Below are positions 33,577 through 43,197 of a DNA stretch of 64,000 nucleotides, in pieces. The stretch lies in the NCBI GenBank assembly GCA_020055645.1, contig CM034549.1, positions 8,087,501-8,151,500 on the forward strand. The letters are read 5' to 3'. Source of the DNA: Tomocerus qinae. Its lineage: Eukaryota > Arthropoda > Collembola > Entomobryomorpha > Tomoceridae. Positions within the stretch are counted from its first letter, which is position 1. The number at the start of each line of letters is the position of its first letter. The notes beneath the pieces are model-generated. The model was not told the origin of the DNA, ran no database searches, and saw only the letters and a list, made by a program, of their open reading frames with translations. A program made the translations under genes and the position numbers.

Positions 33577-36519
33577 CTAATGAAAGAGTGCACAAGATTC
33601 GGCCAGTGTTTTGCAACTCTCAGTCTCGTGGAAGAGTGCGAATAACGATGAACGACTCTCAGTCTTATGAAAGAGTCCAGACTTCTTTGTAGATCGGAGG
33701 CCCATTTTTTGTTGGATTTCTTTATAACTAAAGCTAACACATAATTTACTGTAAATAATATTAGTAATGCTCACTCGTTGATTGGATAATGGTTCATTTA
33801 GCTCATTTTCATTACTAGAGGAAATAGAATCAATCTTAAAGGACTCATGCCGTGTGACTATTCCAGGATCGAAATTAAACAGCAAATTCCACAACCCTTG
33901 GCAAACTAACTTAACGATAATACATATCTGTTGCTCCAGAATTACGTGAATTATGGGAAATATAATGGCAACATAAAACCAATATAAGCAATCGCCGCAC
34001 AAAGTCTCTACAGCCCTTTTAGACCCCTCTGAAGGTGTGACAAAACAAGTCAGCGCAACAAAACAGAATGACGCAATGAAGTAAATCAACGTTAGGATTT
34101 TAACAAAAAGGATGTACTTGACTTTACGGGCAGAAACTAATTTGTCATCAATTACGGCGGAAGGAAATAAATCAGCAACATAAATCTCACTCAAACGTTT
34201 ATCATTAGAACGGGAAACCCATCTACCATTGGAACCCTGCGACTCCAGCGGATTCAAGTCCTTGGAATTTTTGGAGGATGGAACTACATCATTCTCCAAA
34301 ATTGCATTAGACAAATTCTCACAATTGGCGCGCTTAGTTGGAGCCATAGGAAGAGCCATAGATTTCTCAGGAAATACATTGCCTGTATCTATGATTAGCT
34401 CAGGTAAGGGAGAAACTGTCGGCTTGGAGTTGAACGGTGGTTCAAAGAACGCGGCGATATTAGATATTTCTCTCTGGGGTATATTCAAGCCATTATAAAG
34501 TTGTACTTTAACACGATAAGTACTGAAATTCATGCCAGGTAAGCTTTTACATACAGACAGCCTCTTGTAGAGTTCAGGATCCTTGACAGTGCAAGTTTCA
34601 GTAGGAATAAGGAACGAAGAGGAAGACACCTGGCTAGGCTGCTGAGTAACCTCATTTTTTATTACCTTTGGTATGACGGGACTGCTGGGTAGATTACCAG
34701 TGTCCTCAACTGATACCTGAATCTGTGCAATGTGAGGAATAACAAACAGATCCTGTATAGAAGAGTCAGCCTTCACCATATCCAGAGGGTTGTCGGCATG
34801 GTTAATCACCGGTACCAAAGGGACCCCACGAGAAATAGATAAGGAAGGTGTTCTGGTTTGGCTATGAGGAAGTATCCGATGAGGCAATCCAAGGTTTGAC
34901 ACACCAACTGTATTTGAACCTGCCAGTTTAGCATAACTTAGGAAATCCGTTCCCAAAACCACCTGGACTTTTGAATCCGGTAAGAGCACAAAATCCCAAA
35001 ATTTGGAGCCAGATTCCCATTCAATTAAAATTCTAGCAAACTCGCTGACTGAAATTTTTCCTTGCGCCATGATATTTTGACCTAAATAGGGATGAATTGG
35101 AACACGCCTATCCTTAATAACATTAATAACTTCATCGTTAACAAATGAAATGGGAGAAGACACGTCCAACTGCGCAAAAAAGGTTTTGCCACAAATTCTG
35201 AGGGGTACAGTCTTGGGAGCATTAACAACAAAACTATGTGTACTATTTTGCTGTCTTTCAACAAAACTAGGCTTAGAGATCGGACTTTGTGCTAAGCCTC
35301 TATTTACTATTGGCGGCATTTGGTGAAAGTTTTCATCATTTTGTATAGATGGCGCACGCTCATAAGACTTTAGTGGAGGAACATACTGCGTTTCGTACTG
35401 CCAATAAGTATTTGAATGTGGAGATCTATTGCGATTTGAGACGAAATCGGATTTTTGATACACAGGACCTTGTCTAGAAATTTTACTAGCACCATCTACT
35501 GGATGGTAATGTCTATAAGTATCATAAGAGCTCAACTGTAAGTCTGGCAGTTGGTTAATAGAGGGACTATGTTGACCTATAAACGCTGTAGTTTGTAAGG
35601 GCAAATTTAGCAAAGGTCTATATGCTAAGCCCGGCTCGACTGCACTCTTAGTACTAGGTTCCCGATAATCCCGATCTATTTTGATACTTTCCTGTGCTTT
35701 ATGAGCCTCTTCTGTTAATTCATGTAATGTAACAAAAGACTTGCCACTTAAAAGTAACTTTTGCCGATAATGAGGATGCATGTTGCGGAGAATTATATTT
35801 ATTTTACGAGGCTCCGTGAATTCCTCGTCTAGTCTATCGCACAGATCACTAATAGTACGGATGAAGCTTGTCATGGATTCTTCCGGCCCTTGGAACCGAT
35901 CATCTAACATTTTTCTAAGTTCCCGTTCATACCCAATTGGTTGAAATTCTTTGCGAAATCCTTGCTTAAATGAGTCCCAGTCTAAAATAGTAAATTTTTC
36001 ATAGCAGTACCATCTATAAGCTTCATCTGTTAATGCTAAAGGAATTATCTGAGATATCATATCATGTTCTGTGTAGCCCAGTGCTACTCGATATTTCTCA
36101 AGTTCCAAGATAAAGTCATAGGGGGTTTTCTGCTCATACGATCCACCATACTGTGGTAACTTCAAATTAGCTGATCTAAGGTGATGGGTTTTAGCGCCAC
36201 CTACCGAAGTATCATTTTGAATTCTTTCACCAGAATTCCGTCGGATGGCTCCGATACCCTCTACTAGTGACTGGGCAACTGCCGTGGAAATTGTATTTTC
36301 AAACACCTGACTTTTATGTAAGCGCTGCTCAAACTCAGTTCGCATATCCTCACGGTCTCTATTCCTCTCCCTAGCTAACTCAGATTTAAATAAGTGTAAT
36401 TCTTCTCTAAATGCGTGCATGAGATCTATTGCCATAGCACTCATTGGACTTTCTACTGATGATGGAGGATTAACAACACCGGCGCCATCTACATTATTTG
36501 TTCCAAACATGATTGGCAA
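33577..36519 (-). CDS. Gag-like polyprotein with degenerate protease domain and hydrophobic C-terminus, 980 aa
   Basis: Single uninterrupted gene of the LTR element. It starts at ATG 36519 (MPIMFGTNNVD; the second Met is four residues on). Residues about 20-75 are charged and helical. About 118-290 match the Ty3/Gypsy Gag capsid domain (TPYDFILELEKYRVALGY, RWYCYEKFTILDWDSFK, a SFIRTISDLCDRL stretch). No CCHC zinc knuckle is visible. About 430-560 resemble a retropepsin (PLRICGKTFFAQLD, then VQVVLGTDFLSY like the usual V-LG-DFL block), but the active-site Asp-Thr/Ser-Gly reads Asp-Val-Ser, so proteolytic activity is doubtful. After about 240 residues of polar sequence, two hydrophobic segments follow at about 800-833 and 845-880. 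The tail has three imperfect repeats with an LFH.TES core. What the C-terminus does is unknown; it might be membrane anchoring. It is not recognisably an envelope protein. Confidence 0.88.
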   Translation of the reverse strand: MPIMFGTNNVDGAGVVNPPSSVESPMSAMAIDLMHAFREELHLFKSELARERNRDREDMRTEFEQRLHKSQVFENTISTAVAQSLVEGIGAIRRNSGERIQNDTSVGGAKTHHLRSANLKLPQYGGSYEQKTPYDFILELEKYRVALGYTEHDMISQIIPLALTDEAYRWYCYEKFTILDWDSFKQGFRKEFQPIGYERELRKMLDDRFQGPEESMTSFIRTISDLCDRLDEEFTEPRKINIILRNMHPHYRQKLLLSGKSFVTLHELTEEAHKAQESIKIDRDYREPSTKSAVEPGLAYRPLLNLPLQTTAFIGQHSPSINQLPDLQLSSYDTYRHYHPVDGASKISRQGPVYQKSDFVSNRNRSPHSNTYWQYETQYVPPLKSYERAPSIQNDENFHQMPPIVNRGLAQSPISKPSFVERQQNSTHSFVVNAPKTVPLRICGKTFFAQLDVSSPISFVNDEVINVIKDRRVPIHPYLGQNIMAQGKISVSEFARILIEWESGSKFWDFVLLPDSKVQVVLGTDFLSYAKLAGSNTVGVSNLGLPHRILPHSQTRTPSLSISRGVPLVPVINHADNPLDMVKADSSIQDLFVIPHIAQIQVSVEDTGNLPSSPVIPKVIKNEVTQQPSQVSSSSFLIPTETCTVKDPELYKRLSVCKSLPGMNFSTYRVKVQLYNGLNIPQREISNIAAFFEPPFNSKPTVSPLPELIIDTGNVFPEKSMALPMAPTKRANCENLSNAILENDVVPSSKNSKDLNPLESQGSNGRWVSRSNDKRLSEIYVADLFPSAVIDDKLVSARKVKYILFVKILTLIYFIASFCFVALTCFVTPSEGSKRAVETLCGDCLYWFYVAIIFPIIHVILEQQICIIVKLVCQGLWNLLFNFDPGIVTRHESFKIDSISSSNENELNEPLSNQRVSITNIIYSKLCVSFSYKEIQQKMGLRSTKKSGLFHKTESRSSLFALFHETESCKTLAESCALFH

Positions 36520-36573
36520 TACGAGTTCGAAAATATAAACAAAGGAAACTAAGCAAAATTTAAAGGGAAATGT

Positions 36574-36591
36574 ATCTCGTCAGTGCCTCCA
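36574..36591 (-). other. Candidate primer-binding site
   Basis: Three bases inside the 5' LTR, the minus strand reads TGGAGGCACTGACGAGAT. It starts with the TGG that pairs with a tRNA CCA end. The matching tRNA is not identified. Confidence 0.55.
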
Positions 36592-36594
36592 TTT

Positions 36595-37671
36595 TGTAAC
36601 GACTGATTGTAAGGTATAAGGCTATTTTTCGCGCAAATGCTCTTAACCTGGCTGCTGTGCTAAATGCTAAGTGGTTAAAAGCAACCCAACACGGAGAGCG
36701 TCACTATTGGGTTATCGCTAACCCTCACACGAGTCCTTTTTACAATAAAGAATGAATGCCAAATAACTTCGGATAATAAATAGACAAAGAACGCAATAGA
36801 AATACAATACAAATATATCTAAGAGCTTTGACCAATATCCAAACAACTTACATTAAGCAAACTCACAATACGATAAACTGCCAGATAACCTTTAAGAATT
36901 ACAACAGTGTAAACAGTGGAGGGAACCCTCAGCAAAGTACTGAGAGGTTAAAAGGGAATCGCCCACAATAGTTAACCCCGAAAACGTAAGAGGGAACGTA
37001 GAGCCTCGACCCTGAACTCAGATGTCAAGGAGGACAACACAAAGGACCGAACTCGAGACACTTTGAGACTCTACAGGGAATCGGACTCGATTACCCGGCA
37101 GGAACCCACACGTGACCCTGAACTCAGATGTCACGTGTAGAGTAAAGCACCGATTCGGCGACTAAACTCTTACCCGCTAATTGGCTCCGAACTCAGAGTC
37201 CAACTAGACATACACAATTAACCCCTGACGTCACCAGTCAACAGGATCAGGACAGGAACCACAGCAACAGGAAGCAAGCAAATCCCAGGAATCCCAATCA
37301 CGACTAGAATTAGAATTACCCACTTAACCTATTTTAGCTGCAACTACACCATTGCAGCCGTTTATTCACCAACGACCTTCAACTATTACGGTAACTAATT
37401 CCATTGATCCTTGACCTAGGATCAACATTAAACTATCCATCAGTATCTAGCCTTAAAGCTCTAACTGATTTTGCATTAACAATGACCAAAATGTCATTGC
37501 AAATATCTTTTATTTAACTTTACCACTTAAAACTATGTTTATTTCCCGTAAGCTCAATCCCAGAGCTTACAAATACAACTTAAACTTAACATTACACTAA
37601 AACTACTGTTCCTTGAGTTGTAACTCAACCTTACAAGCTATCCCTATAGCCCAAATCCATGATTCCCTACA
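36595..37671 (-). repeat. 5' LTR of the Gag-only element
   Basis: 1,077 bp, identical to 32182-33258. The right target-site copy AGCT follows at 37672-37675. Confidence 0.95.
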
Positions 37672-38878
37672 AGCTACAGTGCTAGCATTCATGCTTCGCT
37701 ATAATTTACCGTTCAGCGCTATTGATAACCTAATTCTTCTAATCAATTCGTTTCTTCCAACTCCTGCCTTGAACCTGTCACAGTTTTTGTTTTTCAAAAC
37801 TTTTAATGAAGCATTAAAGATCAGCAAGCATCACTTCTGTCACAACTGTAAAGGATATATAGGGGAAACTATAAAACTTCCATATCATTGCCGAGTAGAA
37901 GGATGTGGTTTTGTTATGCAAACATCTGAAATGTACTTTGCAAGATTATCTTTAACCACCCAATTGGAGGGATTGTTTTCATCGAATTCTGAGCTCTTAC
38001 AATGCTGTCTGTCATCCAAAACTCCGGGTTTCGAACATTGTACAGATATATATGAGGGCAGAAAATACCAGTCTTTGAAAAATGTCTCCAATGATGAATT
38101 TATATCGCTAAACATATGTACGGATGGAGTCCAAGTTTTAAAGTCAGCAAAATATTCAATGTGGCCAGTTCAAATAACAATTAACGAATTTCCTCCTTCA
38201 TTTCGGTTTAGAAACATTATACTGGCAGGAATCTGGTATGGAAATGAAGGAATGCCCATCGACTCTTTGTTTTCGTTGTTGGTTGAAGAGCTAAATCATC
38301 TTTCAACGTTTGGTATCACTGTAACAGATGGAAATGAAGAACGAAATTTGAAGGTTTACTCCTTAGCATGCATTGCCGATTCGAAAGCAAAATGGGAAAT
38401 ACAAGGTCTCAAACAATACAACGGATACTTTGGATGCACAACATGTTATGAAAACGGATACAGGTCCAAACTGAATAAAAGTACCAAAATGGTATTTCCA
38501 TTTTCAAAACATCTACCTGAATTGAGAACAACCGATTCCTTTTTACAAGATCTGCTAACCTTTAGTACCAACGGACTAATAGAAGTTAAAGGATTGTGTT
38601 CAGTTTCTTCTCTAACTTTGCTAAAGAATTTCTGTACTGTTGAAAACTTCAGTATTGATTACATGCATAGCGTATTAATTGGAGTAGTGCAAAATATGAT
38701 GACTATGTGGATGTCCCCAAAAAATCGTAGCCAGCCGTACTCCCTTTATGGAAAAGACAACGTTTTAACTGCTCGCATTCTATCGCTGACTCCACCATCT
38801 GTTATTACAAGGAGACCACAAAGTGTTTTCAAGAGGAACTCTTGGAAAGCCCACCAGTGGCGAGACTGGTTGCTGTAA

Positions 38879-39889
38879 CCCTGTACCGACCAGGTTTCCT
38901 TTCCCAGTGAGGTTCAACATTCAAACTGGATACCCCACAAACCTAATTTAGTTTATCACAATATAACCTAACCATAGAATAGGGCGGCTGCATACTTTAT
39001 TAATTTTAGCTTTAGTCCTTTGCCGGCAGACAGAAAGCAAAACAGGCTACTGTCGTACTGTCAACTGCCAGGGTCCACACAGTTTTTCTAAGTTACGTTG
39101 AACCTGGCTGCAGACAAAGAGTAAAACAGGAGCTCGTCACTTGAACGACTTGAAGTAACAGGAGCTGTCACTGTCATAGTAACATTTTTGAAAATCGTGA
39201 GCTAGAGCCTGATTTGATTGAAAGTACACTTTTAGATCATGTATCTAAAGGACTAGGGATGTTACATCTAAAGATGTTTGCGTTCTAATGACTTAACCTC
39301 CGCTACTTTTTTACATCCGTTTGAACAATATTTATAACATTCTGGTTTCTAATTTTACTGGGAAATATAGGGGAAACTCCCCCGGGGGAAACCCTGGCTA
39401 TTTTCCATAGATACAAATTAATAAACAATTTCGAAAACTCATGTAGGTTCTTTTTCAAAGTAAAATCTCAGTTAATTCGGCCCTATTAGTTCTAGCATTG
39501 CATTTTAAGGTTTACTAACATGGGGGCAATCATATCATATCCATCAGAGTGACATCCACAAGGTGCAATGTTTCATCAATTTAATGTGATATTCAACCAA
39601 ATCAGCTTACCAATTTTACTTGCTAATTCAGCTTAGTTTTCTACAACAATCTTGTAGCTGTTTCTCACCAAATTTACTTCCCACTAAATTCATGCTAGTA
39701 TTTTGCTATACTATTTATGCACGTTACTGTTGGCTACTAGAATGTAACTAAATATTTACTGGGCCAAAAATTTCTTACTGAATCTAGTTAAAAACTGAAA
39801 AGAAATAGTGGAATATTTTTGTAAGGGTAGATTAGCTGATGATCATTGTCATACATTGGTAAGTGTTAAATAGTGTTAATAAATCAGAG
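38879..39889. other. Interval after the transposase exon
   Basis: No gene supported. Short sequences near 39760-39830 resemble 29440-29490 in inverted orientation (both contain AAATATTCCACTAT or its complement), suggesting a scattered repeat. Confidence 0.4.
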
Positions 39890-40463
39890 TTGGACTAATC
39901 GCCATTATTTGTAGATTGAGAAGAAAATTGCTACTAAATTGGCACATTCATATCAATTTTAATTTGGGGATACCAAATGCGTTAATGTTGGTTTTAGTAA
40001 CATATTTTATATAGTATTTTTTACCATTAAATGCATTTTACCATTAAATACAATTTTTTCCACTAAATGCGTTTTACTATTAAATGCACTTTAGACATTA
40101 AATGCATTTTTGCCATTGAATGCATTTTTGCCACTGTGATGGTAAAAAACCTAAAATGGGGTAAATTTTGTACACTGTTTGGGCTCCAAGAAATGATTTT
40201 TCACATGTCTACTTGAGAGAGAATGGTACCTGATATCTAACAAGTAATAATTAAGAGTAACGCGCAACAAATAATGCTTTACCACACATTTTACAATTTA
40301 CTTGAATTTCCAGAAAAGGCGGCCTCAAAAAAGTAAATCGGAAGTGTGACGAATTATTTAATTTGTCGAACCATGGAATCTAAATTATGAAATGGAGAAA
40401 AGCACATGTACACGAAAGCTAAAAGATAAACAGGTATTATTTACACCTATAGACATTGTTGCG

Positions 40464-40801
40464 CAAAGTTGCTGTAGCTATAGTGATTTGAGTATCAGGT
40501 TACCTCTTCAGAATGTTTGAAAAATGAAAATTCACTTTTTTCATTTGTGGATCTAAATTGGACGATTTAGATCCACAGCCAAATCAGCTCTCAGTTTTGA
40601 CTTATGAATACTATGACCCAAAGGTTGGTTGCCATTGGGTACATACAGCTATATAGCTTTGAGTGCAGATTTGGCTGTGGATCTAAATCGTCCAATTTAG
40701 ATCCACAAATGAAAAAAGTGAATTTTCATTTCTCAAACATCCTGAAGAGGTAACCTGATACACAAATACACTGCATACTAGCTAATACTACAGGAACTTT
40801 G
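40464..40801. mobile_element. MULE-like MITE, 338 bp, 9-bp target duplication
   Basis: Long terminal inverted repeats of about 125 bp start CAAAGTTGCTGTAG and end with the near-complement. They include the nearly perfect inner palindrome from ATCAGGTTACCTCTTCAG to its complement. The element is flanked by the 9-bp repeat ATTGTTGCG at 40455-40463 and 40802-40810. The right segmental copy has a single ATTGTTGCG followed directly by GTATAATAAT (near 46557), which is the exact empty site. A 9-bp duplication with long inverted repeats is typical of Mutator-like elements. Confidence 0.9.
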
Positions 40802-41374
40802 ATTGTTGCGGTATAATAATATCATAATACTAATGAACACCTACACATTTTAGTTTTTTGACTTTGATGATGCTGTTATATGTTACATGTATTGGTACAT
40901 GTGTTAGTACATCAGAAACAGTTTTGTGATGAACAGGAATAGTGATAAGTTGTCTCAGAAGGACTTGCAGTTGAGAATAACCTTGACAGCTTAAATTCGC
41001 ACAAGTTTTTACTGGCTACCGTCATGAGGCAAATTGGTTATGAGAATTGTACAGAAATATTTCTCTAGTGTAAATTAATTAAAAGCTTGGTTAAAACCTC
41101 CGAAACAAGTACATAAATGGCATCATATTATGTTCTTTTTCCATCTGGCAATTATTATATCGACCAAGTTCATTTATTCAGAGAAAATAATTACCTCGCG
41201 TCTCAAAAATATTTTCAAAGCGTACGCTTAGAAGAGACTTGTTTTTAATCATTGCAGTTAGCAAAGCGAAATACATAATACAATGATATATTAATAATAG
41301 CTATTTTCATAGCGAGATCTTAATTTTTACCAAATACTAATATTTGTACATAAAACATAAAGGCTGATTTTGTG

Positions 41375-42728
41375 ATGAATTTCTACTTGGTATTATACAA
41401 TCTCCTACAGACAATTGGCTGGGCTTATGTCTTTTATGTATCTGCAGGTTTCCTACATTTTGAGGCTAAACCAGATTACTTAGCTCTGTGGAATTCTATA
41501 GAAATTCCATTAAAAATATTTCAAACAGCCGCACTTCTTGAGGTACGTTAAACTTGCATTACTTTAAATACTTGATAGTTACTTAACTGCAATAATAATT
41601 GTAATTTCCAACTTTGAAGATTCTTCATGCATTGTTCGGGATTGTCAAGTCTAACGTGTCAACCACAGCATTTCAAATCTTTGCACGTGTGTTCATGGTT
41701 TGGTGCATCCTGGATATAAGTCCACCCTCTCAAAAATGCATTGGACTGCCTATCATGACTGTAGCTTGGTGCATGGCGGAAATTATTCGTTATGGGTACT
41801 ACTTGACCAATCTTTTGCAGATCCCTTCACTCTTTCAATGGCTTAGGTGAGGTTACTAAAACTTGACATGAATAAATTATACATAGGTTTACATAAGATG
41901 TATTTATGAACAGAGGTCTAGTCAGGGAACTAAAAAGGTACTCCTTTTTTACAAAAAAGGTAAAAAGTACTACTTTTTCTAAAAAAGCAGTCCTTTTTAC
42001 CTTTTTACCTTTTTTACCTTATTTACATGTAAAGTGAAGTAAATGGGGCACTCTGCAACATCAAAAAAGGTAAAAAGGCAAAAAAGGACTGCTTTTTTAA
42101 AATCTTTACATAATCTTTAAAATTTACTCCTACCTTTTTGATAAAAAGGCAAAAAAGGTCCTTTTTTGTTCCCTGGTCTAGATACACTTTCTAAAGATGT
42201 AAAGGTTACCAATGAGTAAATAGGTTAGGTAACAAATAAAACAGGAAAAAGAAATGTTAAAAGCAATTTAGGTCAGTTTATTGTGAGTATTCTTAATGTG
42301 ACAGTTTTTATTTTCAGATACTCAATGTTCATAATCCTCTTTCCCATTGGAATTGTCGGAGAGCTAATTTGTGTCTATTACTCTATCGTCTATGTTCGGG
42401 ATAGAGCCATTTGGACACATTTGATTCCAACTGCTTTGAATTTCGGTCTAAGCTTCCATTACGTTATCATTGGGGTTTCAATTGTTTTACTTCCTGGTAA
42501 GTTCACTTATTTCCAAGATAGCCCAAAGAAGCCTTTTGGATATATATCTTAATATACAGTGTATACTGTATAATAAACACGTACAAAGCATGTATTATTA
42601 ATTTATTAGATATACTATGAATTCTAACTATTTTCTATTTGACAGTTATTCCATCTTTGTACATTCATATGTTTTCGCAAAGGAGGAAAGTTCTTGGGGG
42701 ACTTATCAAACGAAATAAATCTAAATAA
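41375..42728 (+). CDS. HACD: 3-hydroxyacyl-CoA dehydratase (HACD/Phs1 family), copy 1, catalytic Tyr replaced
   Basis: Four exons: 41375-41542, 41620-41846, 42318-42496, 42646-42728; 218 residues, the same size as yeast Phs1. This family, in the ER membrane, removes water from 3-hydroxyacyl-CoA as the third step of very-long-chain fatty acid elongation. Visible family features: NLLQTIGWAY at the start, LEILHALFGIVKSNV, QIFARVFMVW, AWCMAEIIRYGYY and GELICVYYS. The catalytic motif YPxGxxxE reads FPIGIVGE: Phe140 (codon TTT at 42340-42342) replaces the Tyr known to be essential in Phs1 (Tyr149), while Glu147 is kept. All exons and splice sites are intact, so it may be expressed but inactive, or altered. 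Intron 2 carries a MITE. The C-terminus ends in basic KRNKSK, loosely like an ER-retrieval tail. Confidence 0.9.
41923..42175. mobile_element. hAT-like MITE, 253 bp, in HACD copy 1 intron 2
   Basis: Ends CAGGGAAC and GTTCCCTG are inverted, and the interior is almost wholly repeats of AAAAAGG/CCTTTTT in both orientations. It is flanked by GTCTAGT (41916-41922, one base lost) and GTCTAGAT (42176-42183). The right segmental copy has the uninterrupted GTCTAGAT near 47656, the empty site. CAGGG ends and an 8-bp duplication point to hAT. Confidence 0.82.
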
Positions 42729-43197
42729 CTTACTCAAAACATTAGAATATGATGATATATAAACACACTTTTCGGAAAATACATTAAACCAAGATAAACA
42801 AGTTGCTGTTGCCGATTTGAACAATAATCTGATTTGCTGTACTACGAGCTCTATTTTCTATTATGCTAATAAATAAAAGAATTGCTATATCGTAAAGAGT
42901 AAAGAAGTATATCCATTTGAGCAGAGGGTGGTTCACTTTTTACATGCAGAAAAGCAAACCGCTATACCTACTCACACAATATTGACACACTACTTGTAAC
43001 TTGTAATTAAAGTAAAACTAACTAAAAATGTTTACTGTTGTTAGTAATAATAATATCTGTATTATATTATTAAACGTATGATTCGTTGACAGGAGCATTT
43101 CATTTCCTGGGAATTGTTTCTGTAACCATTTGCAAAATAAAACCGAATTATGCCCAACTAGAGAAATTATTCGTACTTCGCATTAGTGTATGCGTAT

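Larger units (their letters stand above)
32182..37671 (-). mobile_element. Non-autonomous Gag-only LTR retrotransposon, 5,490 bp
   Basis: Complete element on the minus strand, inserted antisense into the transposase exon. It has LTRs of 1,077 bp each (TG...CA ends), a target duplication AGCT at 32178-32181 and 37672-37675, a primer-site candidate 3 bp inside the 5' LTR, and a polypurine tract abutting the 3' LTR. The 3,336-bp interior holds one 980-codon gene and no reverse transcriptase, RNase H or integrase. The Gag type and the 4-bp duplication fit the Ty3/Gypsy group. The two LTRs are identical in every block I compared across their full length, so the insertion is very young. The architecture resembles plant TR-GAG elements, mobilised by a related autonomous element; no such partner is in this window. 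Confidence 0.92.
32126..38878 (+). pseudogene. Tnp2-like (CACTA/EnSpm-type) transposase exon, split by an LTR element
   Basis: Acceptor TTATGTAG at 32118-32125 opens an exon. It reads in frame to 32181, is interrupted by the LTR element, and resumes at 37676 in the same frame to a stop at 38878 (about 420 codons in all). The protein has SPLYNGCPL followed by a LRYNLP...LLLI segment, a zinc-like CHNCKGY and CRVEGCG pair, ISLNICTDGVQV, FGCTTCYENGY, and YMHSVLIGVVQNM with an acidic residue in the expected third catalytic region, then WKAHQWRDWLL. This is the pattern of Tnp2-type transposases found widely in invertebrates. It stops just after WRDWLL, earlier than full-length members, so the 3' end is missing or lies in an exon I cannot see. 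Apart from the insertion, the frame itself has no stops, which suggests recent activity or constraint. It is divergent from the BEN gene. Confidence 0.8.
39890..43190 (+). repeat. Segmental duplication, left copy (HACD gene 1)
   Basis: Direct duplicate of about 46150-48605. Homology is clear from the ATTCATATCAATTTTAA block near 39945 to the GACAGGAGCATTTCATTTCC block at 43090, ending near 43190 where Patched-derived sequence begins. The left copy is longer because of two MITE insertions (40464-40801 and 41923-42175) that the right copy lacks. Confidence 0.85.

Noticed and set aside
33577-36519. Endogenous retrovirus with an envelope gene
   Set aside because: There is no polymerase and the C-terminal hydrophobic segments show no signal peptide, cleavage site or fusion-protein layout; it is better described as a retrotransposon Gag-type gene.
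37613-37671. First 20 codons of the open frame that runs into the transposase exon
   Set aside because: They are translated LTR sequence; the transposase frame really resumes at 37676 after the target-site copy.
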